Shown here one piece after another: positions 25,701 through 34,458 of a stretch of DNA of 64,000 nt. The translations under genes and the position numbers were made by a program. A model generated the notes under the pieces. The model was given only the letters and a program-made list of their open reading frames with translations. It made no database searches and had not been told where the DNA came from. Each line of letters begins with the position of its first letter. Within the stretch, counting starts at the first letter, position 1. This DNA comes from Butyrivibrio sp. INlla18 (lineage in GTDB: Bacteria > Bacillota > Clostridia > Lachnospirales > Lachnospiraceae). The stretch covers positions 106,995 through 170,994 of the forward strand of contig NZ_FMXK01000009.1 of NCBI RefSeq assembly GCF_900103635.1, given 5' to 3'.

Positions 25701-26540
25701 TCAAGCCTCAATTCCGTTATCTGCAAGAAGTTTTCTTAATCTAGCAATTTCTTCTTTTGTTTCAGCAAGTTCCTCTTGCATCTCCGACATTCTTCTCTTC
25801 TGACTTGCCTCATCACGAAGATAATCCTCACGTTCTCTAGCTATCTTTAATATATTTATATCAGTATTGGAAAGATACATTGATTCTACAGTTGAAGTCA
25901 TATAATCATTTTTCTTAGCAACCATCTTAAGTTCCTCCCACGTTTTAGATTTAAAAAGTCTTACCCAATCCGTAACTCCGTAGAGCTCATCTATCTCAGT
26001 AGCAAGCTCTTCATGTTTTAATTCTATCACTTTGAGATTAAATCTGTCAGTATAAAGATAGTTATCTTTTTCATTTCTCATCTGATATGTAGCGCAAAAT
26101 TCAGGATGGTCTTCGAACAATGTAAAATCAATAAAGCTAATCTGATAAGCAGGTTTTACTTTCTCATATTTTTCGCCGTGATTAAGATTATCAAAGGAGC
26201 GGCATAAATATAGTAATGGTCTGCATTTCCAATTTTCATGATTTCTTAACTGCATTTCTATATCAATTATTGTGTTGTCATTCATAGTAACCAAAATATC
26301 CATTCGGTATTCTTTGTCCGTAATACTTACTCCCGGCACAACTTCATTTGTTATTTCTAAATTAACTATAGTATTTGGATCGATATGCAATATAGAGCTG
26401 ATCAATCCTTTTAGAGCATATTTGTTTTGCTGAAAAACAATTCTAAACATATAGTCATTAGTCATACCTACCGTTATTGGTCCTGTAGCATTTAGATAAT
26501 TCTTTCCTGTATATTCGTTAATGATAGTTTCTTGTTGCAT
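25701..26540 (-). CDS. Rpn family recombination-promoting nuclease / PD-(D/E)XK transposase-like
   Basis: A 279-residue protein of the Rpn family (PD-(D/E)XK nuclease transposase, PF12784-like). Visible are TNDYMFRIVFQQNKYALKGLISSILHI at the N-terminus and the nuclease core with YRMDILVTMNDNTIIDIEMQLRNHENWKCRPLLYLCR, in which D and E-x-Q correspond to the active-site residues. The C-terminus is a long coiled coil (REREDYLRDEASQKRRMSEMQEELAETKEE). Rpn proteins are DNA endonucleases that raise recombination. The ATG at 26540 has AAAGGAA upstream. Two copies of a structured element precede it. Confidence 0.88.
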   Translation of the reverse strand: MQQETIINEYTGKNYLNATGPITVGMTNDYMFRIVFQQNKYALKGLISSILHIDPNTIVNLEITNEVVPGVSITDKEYRMDILVTMNDNTIIDIEMQLRNHENWKCRPLLYLCRSFDNLNHGEKYEKVKPAYQISFIDFTLFEDHPEFCATYQMRNEKDNYLYTDRFNLKVIELKHEELATEIDELYGVTDWVRLFKSKTWEELKMVAKKNDYMTSTVESMYLSNTDINILKIAREREDYLRDEASQKRRMSEMQEELAETKEEIARLRKLLADNGIEA

Positions 26541-26576
26541 AGTATTCCTTTCAAGGCGATTATTGTAGACATTACC

Positions 26577-26775
26577 GCAAAAGATACAGTGAGAACGGGA
26601 CTCGCCACGTAAAAAAGGGCAAAGAAAGACGTGCACAGATATTCAGCATCACCTAGTGACCCTGTCAGTGCAAAAGGAGTTTGGGGACTCTCCTGTATCT
26701 TTTACGTATGGAAGATATGATGGATGCAAGATGTAATTCCTACTACAGCAAATTAGACATGCTGCCTGCACCATC
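26577..26775 (-). repeat. structured element, copy A, leader of the Rpn gene
   Basis: About 200 nt with an outer inverted repeat, AAAAGATACAG (26579-26589) with CTGTATCTTTT (26693-26703), and an arm GATGGATGCA (26719-26728) pairing with TGCACCATC (26767-26775). The latter encloses a 24-nt block (26741-26764) identical to copy B. It lies 37 nt upstream of the Rpn ATG and would be the leader of its mRNA. No credible coding potential. Confidence 0.65.
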
Positions 26776-26957
26776 ATCGCGCTCAAAATGAGCAGATAAT
26801 GAAGTCTATGTTTATTAGCCTTGTAGAGATTATCATACATAAAAAGGTAAGTAAATACTTATTAAGCAATCTTAAGAATATCTACTGCAAATCTTAAGAA
26901 AGTCATAAGAAGTATGCGCAATCTCGTTTTTTCATTTACGCCGGGATATTTATAAGA

Positions 26958-27162
26958 CATTTCTGCAAAAGATACAGTGAGAATTAGACTCTGCCCAGAA
27001 AAAGGGTGAGGAAAGATGAGCACAACTATGGAACACCAGCGTGTCCACATAGGTGCAATTAGGAGTTTTACGGCTCTCCTGTATCCTTTGCATATGGTAG
27101 ATACAAATGATGCACGAAGTATTACTTACTACAGCAAATTAGACATGCTGTAAGCATCATTC
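26958..27162 (-). repeat. structured element, copy B
   Basis: A second, diverged copy of the element about 385 nt further upstream. It has AAAAGATACAG (26967-26977) pairing with 27079-27089, AATGATGC (27106-27113) pairing perfectly with GCATCATT (27154-27161), and the same 24-nt block at 27127-27150. The outer stem contains a G-U pair only if read on the minus strand. A 32-codon frame starting at ATG 26960 follows directly (MSYKYPGVNEKTRLRI), of doubtful reality. The region between the copies holds nothing else I can support. Confidence 0.65.
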
Positions 27163-27241
27163 ATAATGGTAGAACTTTTGAGAAGATCCATTGATGGGTC
27201 TTCCGGAAAATATAAAGTGAAACTTCGAGCCAGTTTTTGCT

Positions 27242-28030
27242 TTAATCTTCCCATTCTTTTGCAAGTTCATATCTTGCAATCTCAAGGGCTTGCCTTGCTT
27301 GGGGATTTCGTGACTGAAAAGCAAACAGCTTTTCAAGATATCCTTGACGTTTTGCTATTTCACGACTCTTTGGGTATACCAGTTCAAACATAAGTGCAAT
27401 ATGTCCCATCAGATGGTCAACTGGTGTTTTCCTAACTTCACGTGTAACAGTCTGATGGTTTCTGATCTGCGCCAGAACCTCAGGTGATACTGATGAGTTA
27501 TACAAAATCTCCTCAGTAGTGTTATAGATATCCGTAAAAGGAGTCTCAACATTCACGCGAAGTATATCCACTTTGTCCGCATCACGGAGGATATTACAGA
27601 TAGAAAGTGTTTTCTCGTCCAAGCCATCCTGCACACGAAACTTGTTGTGATTTCTGATGGCAATCTCAAGAATATTGTCCCACTCTCTAGTATCCAGAAA
27701 TTCTTTGATCATTTTGTTATCTTTAAAAAGAATATCAGCTCCAAACTCTGCATGGTCAACAGATTCTATATCCATAAAGGTATTATAGATTCGGACCTGC
27801 TCGAATCTCCCGATATCGTGCAGCATTCCGGAAAGCCACGCAAGTTCTATGAAGTCAATAGCCTCAGGATCAGTAGCATCTCCTACGATCGAAGTAGCGA
27901 TCTCTCTACATATCTCGCTTACTCTGTAGGTATGATCAATCTTGAGTGCTATCTTAGGATCTTCTGGATTATATTTTTGGGTATACCCAGCAAAAACTTC
28001 CTTCACACGAAGTTCATCAAAGTTGATCAT
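27242..28030 (-). CDS. HD-domain hydrolase
   Basis: A 262-residue HD-superfamily phosphohydrolase. The metal ligands are H31 in KIDHTYRVSE, the HD pair in WLSGMLHDIGRFEQ, a histidine in VDHAEFGADIL, the AIRNHNKF segment and a late aspartate in RDADKVDILRV. Such proteins hydrolyse nucleotides or act as phosphodiesterases; no synthetase domain is present, so it is not a full RelA/SpoT. Length is normal. It stands alone, with A+T-rich DNA upstream. Confidence 0.9.
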   Translation of the reverse strand: MINFDELRVKEVFAGYTQKYNPEDPKIALKIDHTYRVSEICREIATSIVGDATDPEAIDFIELAWLSGMLHDIGRFEQVRIYNTFMDIESVDHAEFGADILFKDNKMIKEFLDTREWDNILEIAIRNHNKFRVQDGLDEKTLSICNILRDADKVDILRVNVETPFTDIYNTTEEILYNSSVSPEVLAQIRNHQTVTREVRKTPVDHLMGHIALMFELVYPKSREIAKRQGYLEKLFAFQSRNPQARQALEIARYELAKEWED

Positions 28031-28340
28031 TTCTCTGCTATTCCCTTCAGTTATAACAAATTTAAGCCTATGAACTAAATCGTACAGAGATGGCCATTCT
28101 CTATACTATTCAGATTATATTGCAAAGACAGTAGGAAACGAAATCCTTTTCATAACCAACCGTTAAAAATTTATCATACCGATAATTTATTGTAAAGTGT
28201 AAATATAAAATTTTTATAAACTTTCTGCAACCAAATTTCGCAATCACAATTTTGCCTCTGTAACTATTTTTCTTTTCCGCACAGATACTGCATTTATTTC
28301 ACACAATTCACACAACTGAATATTAAAATAAAGATGTAAC

Positions 28341-28368
28341 TCAATAAATTAATAATCTATCCGATATA
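28341..28368 (+). promoter_or_regulatory. sigma-D (flagellar)-like promoter
   Basis: TCAA at 28341-28344, a gap of 16, then CCGATATA at 28361-28368. The -10 matches the sigma-D/sigma-28 CCGATAT box exactly; the -35 differs from TAAA in one base. The start near 28375 would give a 25-nt leader containing AGGGAG before the ATG at 28399. A second CCGATAA occurs at 28179-28185. The rest of 28031-28340 is A+T-rich with nothing else supported. Confidence 0.5.
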
Positions 28369-28398
28369 TATATTGAAGTTGTGATCAGGGAGATAGAT

Positions 28399-28743
28399 AT
28401 GGATTTTAATTTTCTAGCTGCAGCCAATGGAATAACAAGTAAATATCTGAATCAGCTTCAGCCATCTAATGCCACTGATGCTTTGGGAAATAGTGATGAC
28501 TTAAAAGGCAAGTTTGGTGAGAAGTTCGATCAGGCTTATGACGAAATGCAGGCCGCAAGACTATTAAATGCCAGCATGAGACAAAGTTATGAAGCTGCAC
28601 ATCAAAATGATTTATATGCCCACGCCAGCAGGCTTGGATATTCAATAGACAATAGAGTAATAGATATGCTTCACTTAGAGATTTCAGACAAGATGAACGC
28701 ACAGATAAATGAAGCAATGAATAACGCAATACAGAACATATGA
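28399..28743 (+). CDS. small helical protein of unknown function
   Basis: A 114-residue mostly helical, Asn/Ala/Gln-rich protein (MDFNFLAAANGITSKYL...) with no signal peptide, membrane helix or cysteine. The C-terminal half, with DMLHLEISDKMNAQINEAMNNAI, looks amphipathic, rather like the rod-type ends of exported flagellar proteins. The ATG at 28399 has GGGAG 7 nt upstream; the GTG at 28381 was rejected. The flagellar-type promoter upstream suggests expression with motility genes, but I recognise no family. Confidence 0.75.
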   Translation: MDFNFLAAANGITSKYLNQLQPSNATDALGNSDDLKGKFGEKFDQAYDEMQAARLLNASMRQSYEAAHQNDLYAHASRLGYSIDNRVIDMLHLEISDKMNAQINEAMNNAIQNI

Positions 28744-28745
28744 GA

Positions 28746-28781
28746 ACAGCCATCGTCTGAAGTGACAATGGCTGTTTTTTT
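28746..28781 (+). terminator. intrinsic terminator
   Basis: The stem ACAGCCAT (28746-28753) pairs with ATGGCTGT (28768-28775) and is followed by a T-run on the plus strand. It ends the small gene at 28743 and faces the convergent exonuclease gene. Confidence 0.85.
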
Positions 28782-28784
28782 GCT

Positions 28785-29450
28785 TTATAGTTTTGCACAT
28801 TCGTAACTTTCTAAAGAATGTCCCAATAGTTCAACTATTCTTAGCTCGTCCACAGCGTCGTAAACTGCGTTGTGGATCTCTTTATATCTGGCATCACCAG
28901 TAAGCATTCTCATGATAGGCTCAACTCCATAATTGCTCTTAAGCCTTCCAGTCTTGCAACAAAGTGCCGACTCAGGAATTGCCCTGTTATACTGCTTGTA
29001 TGCTGCAAGTCTCATGATATCAAGCCACTCAAAATGCTGAAGTTCAGGGAGATGTCCGTAGTCAAACTTGGCATTGTATGCCAGGATCTTTTTTACATTA
29101 TTATGTAAAAGAAATTTCTCAAGATCAGCAATTGCCACATCCCTGTTACCAGAAATTCCCTTAACACCTCTGTAATTCATAACATTTGAATAGATACCGC
29201 CCACATAACACTCAGGCTCAAAAATGTAGTATCTCTTATCTACACATTTAAAGCTCTGTGCGTCAGCTATGGCAACTCCCAAAGACATAACAGCGTCATG
29301 CCAGTTAGTCTCTGTATCTATCACTGCTATTCTATCTGCATTGCATGATGTAAAAGAGGTGCTTTCTTTTACTACAGTCTTCTTTTCCCGAAGCTTTTCC
29401 TGAGCAGACTGGTTCTTTATCATGTTCAAAAAATCTAGAGAACTGTTCAT
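28785..29450 (-). CDS. DEDD-family 3'-5' exonuclease
   Basis: A 221-residue exonuclease of the DnaQ/RNase T fold. Exo I is IAVIDTETNWHDAV at about residue 42, Exo II is NAKFDYGHLPEL, and Exo III has HNAVYDAVDELRI, giving a complete DEDDh set (D, E, D, H, D). It probably trims DNA or RNA 3' ends as a stand-alone enzyme, since no polymerase or DEDD-associated domain is fused. A short linker with KLREKKTVVKES precedes the domain. It lies 7 nt past the zinc-ribbon gene and is likely cotranscribed with it. Confidence 0.9.
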   Translation of the reverse strand: MNSSLDFLNMIKNQSAQEKLREKKTVVKESTSFTSCNADRIAVIDTETNWHDAVMSLGVAIADAQSFKCVDKRYYIFEPECYVGGIYSNVMNYRGVKGISGNRDVAIADLEKFLLHNNVKKILAYNAKFDYGHLPELQHFEWLDIMRLAAYKQYNRAIPESALCCKTGRLKSNYGVEPIMRMLTGDARYKEIHNAVYDAVDELRIVELLGHSLESYECAKL

Positions 29451-29457
29451 ACTAACC

Positions 29458-30000
29458 TTACTTCAAAAATCCGATATCACTGATGATAGGAAGCTCTTTT
29501 GCCTTGCCCTGAAGTGACCATACGATAGCGATGATCTTGATGACAAAGAGTACAAGACATGCAATACCAGTAACAAGCCATCCAAGTATAGGAATGATAC
29601 ATGGTATGAAGCATAAAAGAAGCGCTATATCATATCTTATAGCATTCTTGGCATGGAATCTTGTATATGGTGTGTTAACAAGAAGAGCTATTATGATACC
29701 AAAAATCTCAAAGAGATAGCAAGCTGCACCAAAGAGCTTGTTATCAGCGATATCGTTAGCATCAAACTCGTTTGTGTGGTCCTTAGGATCGTTATAAACT
29801 ATAGGCTGCTGATATGGAGCCTGCTGAGCGTTCACAAATACTGGTGCACCCTGCTGAACGTTCTGCTGTGGTGCCTGCTGCGTAACTGGCTGAGCTGACT
29901 GTGGTGCCTGCTGCTCTGCTGACTTGATCTCAACTCCGCAATTAGTGCAAAAGATCACACTATCTTCAACCTGATTTCCGCAATTCTGACATACTTTCAT
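29458..30000 (-). CDS. zinc-ribbon plus DUF4870-like membrane protein
   Basis: A 180-residue protein. Residues 1-27 form a zinc ribbon (MKVCQNCGNQVEDSVIFCTNCG), followed by a Gln/Pro-rich linker of about 40 residues and then three or four membrane helices of the DUF4870/Tic20-like type (LFGAACYLFEIFGIIIALLV, RFHAKNAIRYDIALLLCFIP). The ATG at 30000 has AGGAGGG 8 nt upstream; an earlier ORF start is not used. The function of this common membrane family is unknown. Confidence 0.9.
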   Translation of the reverse strand: MKVCQNCGNQVEDSVIFCTNCGVEIKSAEQQAPQSAQPVTQQAPQQNVQQGAPVFVNAQQAPYQQPIVYNDPKDHTNEFDANDIADNKLFGAACYLFEIFGIIIALLVNTPYTRFHAKNAIRYDIALLLCFIPCIIPILGWLVTGIACLVLFVIKIIAIVWSLQGKAKELPIISDIGFLK

Positions 30001-30016
30001 TTCATTTACCCTCCTA

Positions 30017-30060
30017 GAAAAAACTAGTACTCCGGACCGTAACAAATCCAAAGTACTAGT
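30017..30060 (-). terminator. terminator of the uxuA-uxuB operon
   Basis: The stem ACTAGTACT (30052-30060 as read on minus) pairs with AGTACTAGT (30023-30031) with further GG/CC pairing inside, then TTTTTT on the minus strand. It lies just past uxuB and before the zinc-ribbon gene's ribosome site. Confidence 0.85.
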
Positions 30061-30081
30061 AAATTTTACATTTTATAACAT

Positions 30082-31701
30082 TTAATTGCAATACTTATGA
30101 AGAGTATTTCTAACTGCATCTGTACCTGCAATAAGCTCCATGAAATAGCCAAGGATCTTATCTGTAAGACCTGCTGCCTCAAGGTCTGTTCCAAAGATGC
30201 TTGCATCCTTTAAAAGTGGCATTACAAGCTCTTTTACCTTGGCTGCATCGCTCTCACCAAGCTTGATGTCCTTAACAAATCCCTGTGCCTTCTCAAGCAT
30301 TGGGTCTGGGCTTGGCTCAAATGCGTTGCCCTTGTCATCAAGTCCCATAAGATAGCGAAGCCATCCAGCGTGTACAAGTGGAATGAGCTTAAGGTCGCTG
30401 ACATTGAGCTTATCAGAAGCAAGATAAGCTTTGATAGTCTCACCAAATCTGATTCCAAGCTTCTGTGATGTGTCACAGGCAATTCTCTGTGGTGTATCAG
30501 GCATGAACTTGTTAGGAATTCTAACGTTAACTACTGTGTCGATGAACTCCTTAGGGCTGATAACTCCAGGATCTGTAACAACAGGAAGTCCCTCAACATA
30601 GCCAATTGTCTTAACAAGGCTTACAAGGTCCTCATCCTTCATCTCTTCTGAGATCTTGTCATAGCCAAGGAGGCATCCGTATACAGCAAGTGCTGTATGA
30701 AGAGGATTAAGGCATGTGCAAACCTTCATTCTCTCTACCTTGTCTACTGTCTCTTTGTCTGTGAAGATAACGCCAACCTTCTCAAGAGCTGGTCTTCCGT
30801 TAGGGAACTTGTCCTCGATAACGAGATATTCGCTCTCTTCAGCATTAACGAATGGTGCAACCCAAGTCTTCTTGGAAGTTACAACTGCTTCAAGCTCTTC
30901 AACACCATCACCAGCAAGAATCTCGTTTACTGAATCGTCTGGTCTAGGTGTGATCTTGTCGATCATTGACCAAGGGAATGAAACCTTGCTCTCATCCTCA
31001 ATGTAGCTTACAAAGCCAGCATCTGCCTTACCGTTTTCTACCCACTTTTTAGCAAAAGCACTAACGGCGTCATGAAGCTTATCACCGTTGTGTGAGCAGT
31101 TATCTGTGCTGACCATAGCGATTGCCTTAGCACCTGCTACATATCTCTCATGTAAAAGAGCTACTACCTTACCGATATAGCTCTGAGGCTTTGCTGGTCC
31201 GTTTACAAAATCATCTGCAACTGCTGGAAGGATCTCTCCTGCTGGATTAACAAGGCTATAGCCCTTCTCTGTGATCGTAAATGTACACATCTTAAGAGAA
31301 TCTGCTCTAAAGATCTCTTTTAATCTCTCAAATTCCTTGTCATCGTTTGAATCAAGGATGCAAGACTCTGCAATACTTCCGATAACGTTCTTCTCAACAG
31401 AACCATCTGCCTTAAGAGTTACCAGGATAGAAAGATTATCATGAGGACGATACATCTTTTCGATGATCTCATAATCAAATCCCTCAACTACTGTAAGTCC
31501 CTTATCATTAAGCCCTTCAGCAAGCATTCTCTGAGCGAGATTAGCCTGGAATGCTCTAAAAATGTTACCTGCACCAAAGTGTACCCACTCAGGATTAGCA
31601 ACTGTCTCATTAATCATCTTGTCTCTATCAAATGTTGGAAGAGCATATCCCTTCTCTTTCCAAGAATTGTCTGTCTTTATGCTATTATCACAAAGTTTCA
31701 T
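30082..31701 (-). CDS. uxuB: fructuronate reductase (mannitol dehydrogenase family)
   Basis: A 539-residue long-chain mannitol-dehydrogenase-family enzyme. The N-terminal nucleotide-binding start is WVHFGAGNIFRAFQANLAQRM (GxGNxxRA), and the conserved catalytic region includes MVSTDNCSHNGDKLHDAV, TPRPDD and the Lys/Asn site near CLNPLHTALAVYG. With mannonate dehydratase next to it, the likely reaction is reversible D-mannonate/D-fructuronate oxidoreduction with NAD in hexuronate breakdown. AAGGAG precedes the ATG. It follows uxuA by 31 nt and ends at a terminator. Confidence 0.93.
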   Translation of the reverse strand: MKLCDNSIKTDNSWKEKGYALPTFDRDKMINETVANPEWVHFGAGNIFRAFQANLAQRMLAEGLNDKGLTVVEGFDYEIIEKMYRPHDNLSILVTLKADGSVEKNVIGSIAESCILDSNDDKEFERLKEIFRADSLKMCTFTITEKGYSLVNPAGEILPAVADDFVNGPAKPQSYIGKVVALLHERYVAGAKAIAMVSTDNCSHNGDKLHDAVSAFAKKWVENGKADAGFVSYIEDESKVSFPWSMIDKITPRPDDSVNEILAGDGVEELEAVVTSKKTWVAPFVNAEESEYLVIEDKFPNGRPALEKVGVIFTDKETVDKVERMKVCTCLNPLHTALAVYGCLLGYDKISEEMKDEDLVSLVKTIGYVEGLPVVTDPGVISPKEFIDTVVNVRIPNKFMPDTPQRIACDTSQKLGIRFGETIKAYLASDKLNVSDLKLIPLVHAGWLRYLMGLDDKGNAFEPSPDPMLEKAQGFVKDIKLGESDAAKVKELVMPLLKDASIFGTDLEAAGLTDKILGYFMELIAGTDAVRNTLHKYCN

Positions 31702-31732
31702 ACTTATTCTCCTTCTTTATCTTCTTAAGATA

Positions 31733-32809
31733 TCAGATTCCTCTCTCGTGGCTTTTCTTGATAGCTTCCCAGAGTCCGTTGATGTATGTTGCACCAAGTG
31801 CTCTGTCGTAGAGGCCATAACCTGGCATTGCAACTTCACCCCAGATCATTCTGCCGTGGTCAGGACGGATTGGTCCGTTAAAGCCTGTCTCGTAGAGAGC
31901 CTTAACGATCTCGTACATATCAAATGTTCCATCCTCTGAAAGATGGGCTGACTCCTCAAAGTTTGTAGGAGAAATGAACTTAAGGTTACGAACGTGTGCA
32001 AAGTGGATTCTGCCCTCAAGTGCTCTGATCATGTGTGGAAGATCGTTCTCAAGGCTTGTTCCATAAGAACCTGAGCAGAATGTAACACCGTTGTGTACGT
32101 CATCTACAGCCTTCATAAGCTTTAAGATGTTCTTTTCATTGTTGATGATTCTTGGAAGGCCAAATACTGACCAAGCAGGATCATCAGGATGAATAGCCAT
32201 CTTGATATCATATTTGTTACAAACAGGCATGATAGCCTTAAGGAAATAAACAATGTTCTCAAAGAGCTTGTCTTCATCAACATCCTTATAGATCTCGAAG
32301 AGCTCTTTTACGTGAGCCATTCTCTCTGGCTCCCAACCTGGCATTACTGTACCGTTCATCTCACCTGAGATAGACTCAAACATCTTCTCTGGGTTGATCG
32401 CATCGATAGCTTCCTGTGTATAAGCAAGAACAGTAGAACCATCCTCTCTCTTTCTGGCAAGCTCAGATCTTGTCCAGTCAAATACAGGCATGAAGTTGTA
32501 GCATACCATGTGAATGTCTTCTTTACCAAGGTTCTCAAGTGTCTTGATGTAGTTGTCAATATGAAGGTCTCTATCTGCTGTAGCAGCCTTGATAGCATCT
32601 GATACGTTAACTGACTCGATACCTGCAATGTGCATGCCCTCAGCTTCTACTTCTCTCTTAAGAGCCTTGATCTCGTCCTGCTCCCAGAGCTCACCAGCCT
32701 GCTTGTTGTAAAGAGTTGTGATAACTCCCTTTACACCAGGAATCTGTCTGATCTGCCAAAGCTTAACAGTATCATAGTCTGTGCCATACCAGCGAAGTGT
32801 CATTTCCAT
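31733..32809 (-). CDS. uxuA: mannonate dehydratase
   Basis: A 358-residue UxuA, dehydrating D-mannonate to 2-keto-3-deoxygluconate. It begins TLRWYGTDYDTVKLWQIRQIPG; further motifs are AGIESVNV, MVCYNFMPVFDWTRSEL, IHPDDPAWSVFGLPRI, CSGSYG and RNLK, and the late RPDHGRMIWGE, all usual for the metal-dependent TIM-barrel family. The start at 32809 was chosen because AGGAGAG lies about 10 nt upstream and the length matches Gram-positive UxuA; the longer ORF into the promoter region was rejected. The AraC gene diverges from it across a 145-nt gap. Confidence 0.95.
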   Translation of the reverse strand: MEMTLRWYGTDYDTVKLWQIRQIPGVKGVITTLYNKQAGELWEQDEIKALKREVEAEGMHIAGIESVNVSDAIKAATADRDLHIDNYIKTLENLGKEDIHMVCYNFMPVFDWTRSELARKREDGSTVLAYTQEAIDAINPEKMFESISGEMNGTVMPGWEPERMAHVKELFEIYKDVDEDKLFENIVYFLKAIMPVCNKYDIKMAIHPDDPAWSVFGLPRIINNEKNILKLMKAVDDVHNGVTFCSGSYGTSLENDLPHMIRALEGRIHFAHVRNLKFISPTNFEESAHLSEDGTFDMYEIVKALYETGFNGPIRPDHGRMIWGEVAMPGYGLYDRALGATYINGLWEAIKKSHERGI

Positions 32810-32954
32810 AATTTTGTACTCTCCTATTAAAAATGTCCTATTGTTTGATAATTCTTTTTTTGATATACCTACAATAGTTTTTTTCGTATAAAAAGAGAAT
32901 GGAATAAATTGTTTCCAAGATTGCAAAAATTGTTACTAATGGTAAGATAAACTT

Positions 32955-33881
32955 ATGAAAAGCAAATTAAGATCATCCTTCAACACAAGACAATACATGG
33001 TTTCATCGGACTTTGAGGTGTTCTTTTATCAGGACAAAAACTTCAAGACCTTAAGTCCACATGCCCACGATTATTACGAGTGCTATCTCTTCATCGAGGG
33101 CGATGTTACTATGGAAATCTTTAATCCAAATGGAGATTCTTCTCATTATGAGATGTCACCTGGAGATCTGATGCTAGTGCCTCCGGGAATCTATCACCAT
33201 GCCCTGATGCATACCTCAGATAAGGACTACAAGCGCTTTGTCTTCTGGATCAGCAAGGACTGCTGCGAGAAGCTTACGCAGGAGTCCGTAGACTACATGT
33301 ATCTTATCCAGAAAGCTGAAGCCTTCAAAAGATACATCTATCACCTGACACCTGCTTCTTTCCACCTTGTTGAATCAAAGTTCCTTAGATTATTAGAAGA
33401 AATATCAGGTGACAGGTACGGAAGTGGCGCCATAAGGCATCTTTGTCTCTGCGACCTTATCCTTACCATTAACAGGATAATCTACGAAGATGACCACCAA
33501 AAGTCTGGAAGCGAGGAGCTTACTCTTTTCCAGAATATTCTGTCCTACGTTGAGACCAATCTTGAGGACACTCTTTCCCTTGATGATATAGCAAGGCAGT
33601 TCTTTGTAAGCAAGTACTACATTGCCCATCTGTTCAAGGATACACTTGGGGTCTCTCTTCATCAGTACATAATAAAAAAGCGTCTCGAAGAATGTCGAAA
33701 CGCCATAACAGCCGGTTCCAGCATCACAACAACCTATGAAAAGTTTGGATTTAGGGATTACTCCAGCTTTTTTAAAGCCTTTAAAAAGGAATATGGAATG
33801 TCACCAAAAGAGTTCCAGAATTTGTCAGCATTAAAGGTTATTTCATCCAGCCAAAATATTGCAATTAAGGATACAAAATAA
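32955..33881 (+). CDS. AraC family transcriptional regulator
   Basis: A 308-residue regulator. The N-terminal cupin (about residues 15-100, with SPHAHDYYECYLFIEGDV and SPGDLMLVPPGIYHHA) should bind a sugar or sugar acid, and the C-terminal AraC-type double HTH (about 195-292) has LSLDDIARQFFVSKYYIAHLFKD and YEKFGFRDYSSFFKAFKKEYGMSPKEF. Position, divergent from uxuAB, makes it the likely regulator of mannonate/hexuronate use. A plausible binding site should lie in the 145-nt gap at 32810-32954; I could not single one out. Confidence 0.93.
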   Translation: MKSKLRSSFNTRQYMVSSDFEVFFYQDKNFKTLSPHAHDYYECYLFIEGDVTMEIFNPNGDSSHYEMSPGDLMLVPPGIYHHALMHTSDKDYKRFVFWISKDCCEKLTQESVDYMYLIQKAEAFKRYIYHLTPASFHLVESKFLRLLEEISGDRYGSGAIRHLCLCDLILTINRIIYEDDHQKSGSEELTLFQNILSYVETNLEDTLSLDDIARQFFVSKYYIAHLFKDTLGVSLHQYIIKKRLEECRNAITAGSSITTTYEKFGFRDYSSFFKAFKKEYGMSPKEFQNLSALKVISSSQNIAIKDTK

Positions 33882-33918
33882 GATAATAGAGTAATCATAT
33901 CCAATTAGGAGGCTCTTT

Positions 33919-34395
33919 ATGTCAGACACAATCACACTTACAATTCCAAGACAAAAGAATATCGCGCTTATTGCCCATGATGGCAAAAAGGCTGAGCTTA
34001 TAAAATGGTGCCAGGACAATGCAGAGACACTTAAAAAGCACTTCCTCTGCGGCACAGGAACAACAGCCAGAATGATCACAGATGCAACAGACCTTCCTGT
34101 TCGCGGCTACAACTCAGGACCACTTGGTGGTGACCAGCAGATCGGAGCCAAGATCGTAGAAGGCAAGATAGATCTTGTAGTATTCTTCTCAGATCCACTT
34201 ACAGCTGCTCCTCACGATCCTGACGTTAAGGCCCTTATGAGAATTGCTCAGGTTTATGACATTCCATTTGCCAATAATAAGGCAACTGCTGATTTCCTTC
34301 TTCACTCCAGCTACATGGATGAAGAGTATGATCACGAGATCATCAACTTCAAGCAGAACATCGCTCAGAGAGCAGAAACACTTCCAAATAAATAA
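33919..34395 (+). CDS. mgsA: methylglyoxal synthase
   Basis: A 158-residue methylglyoxal synthase converting dihydroxyacetone phosphate to methylglyoxal and phosphate. The N-terminal IALIAHDGKKAEL, the phosphate-binding GTGTTARM, GGDQQIGA with catalytic aspartate, and FFSDPLTAAPHDPDVKALMRIA are all present. Length is normal. The ribosome site is TAGGAGG. It sits 38 nt after the AraC gene and may be read through from it, which would link a methylglyoxal bypass to sugar-acid feeding. Confidence 0.96.
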   Translation: MSDTITLTIPRQKNIALIAHDGKKAELIKWCQDNAETLKKHFLCGTGTTARMITDATDLPVRGYNSGPLGGDQQIGAKIVEGKIDLVVFFSDPLTAAPHDPDVKALMRIAQVYDIPFANNKATADFLLHSSYMDEEYDHEIINFKQNIAQRAETLPNK

Positions 34396-34406
34396 TTCGT
34401 CAGACC

Positions 34407-34441
34407 AAAAAAGACTTGGGAATAATCTTCCCAAGTCTTTT
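34407..34441. terminator. bidirectional terminator
   Basis: AAAAGACTTGGGAA pairs with TTCCCAAGTCTTTT across a short loop, giving U-runs on both strands. It serves mgsA on the left and the DUF4097 gene at 34459 on the right. Confidence 0.9.
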
Positions 34442-34458
34442 AATCTATATGAACAAGA

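Noticed and set aside
26649..26840. 63-codon ORF inside structured element copy A
   Set aside because: It overlaps the element's stems, lacks a ribosome site and has no counterpart in copy B.
28290..28320. CACACAATTCACACAACT direct repeat
   Set aside because: Too short and A+T/CA-rich to stand out from background; no spaced array, so not a CRISPR or iteron set.
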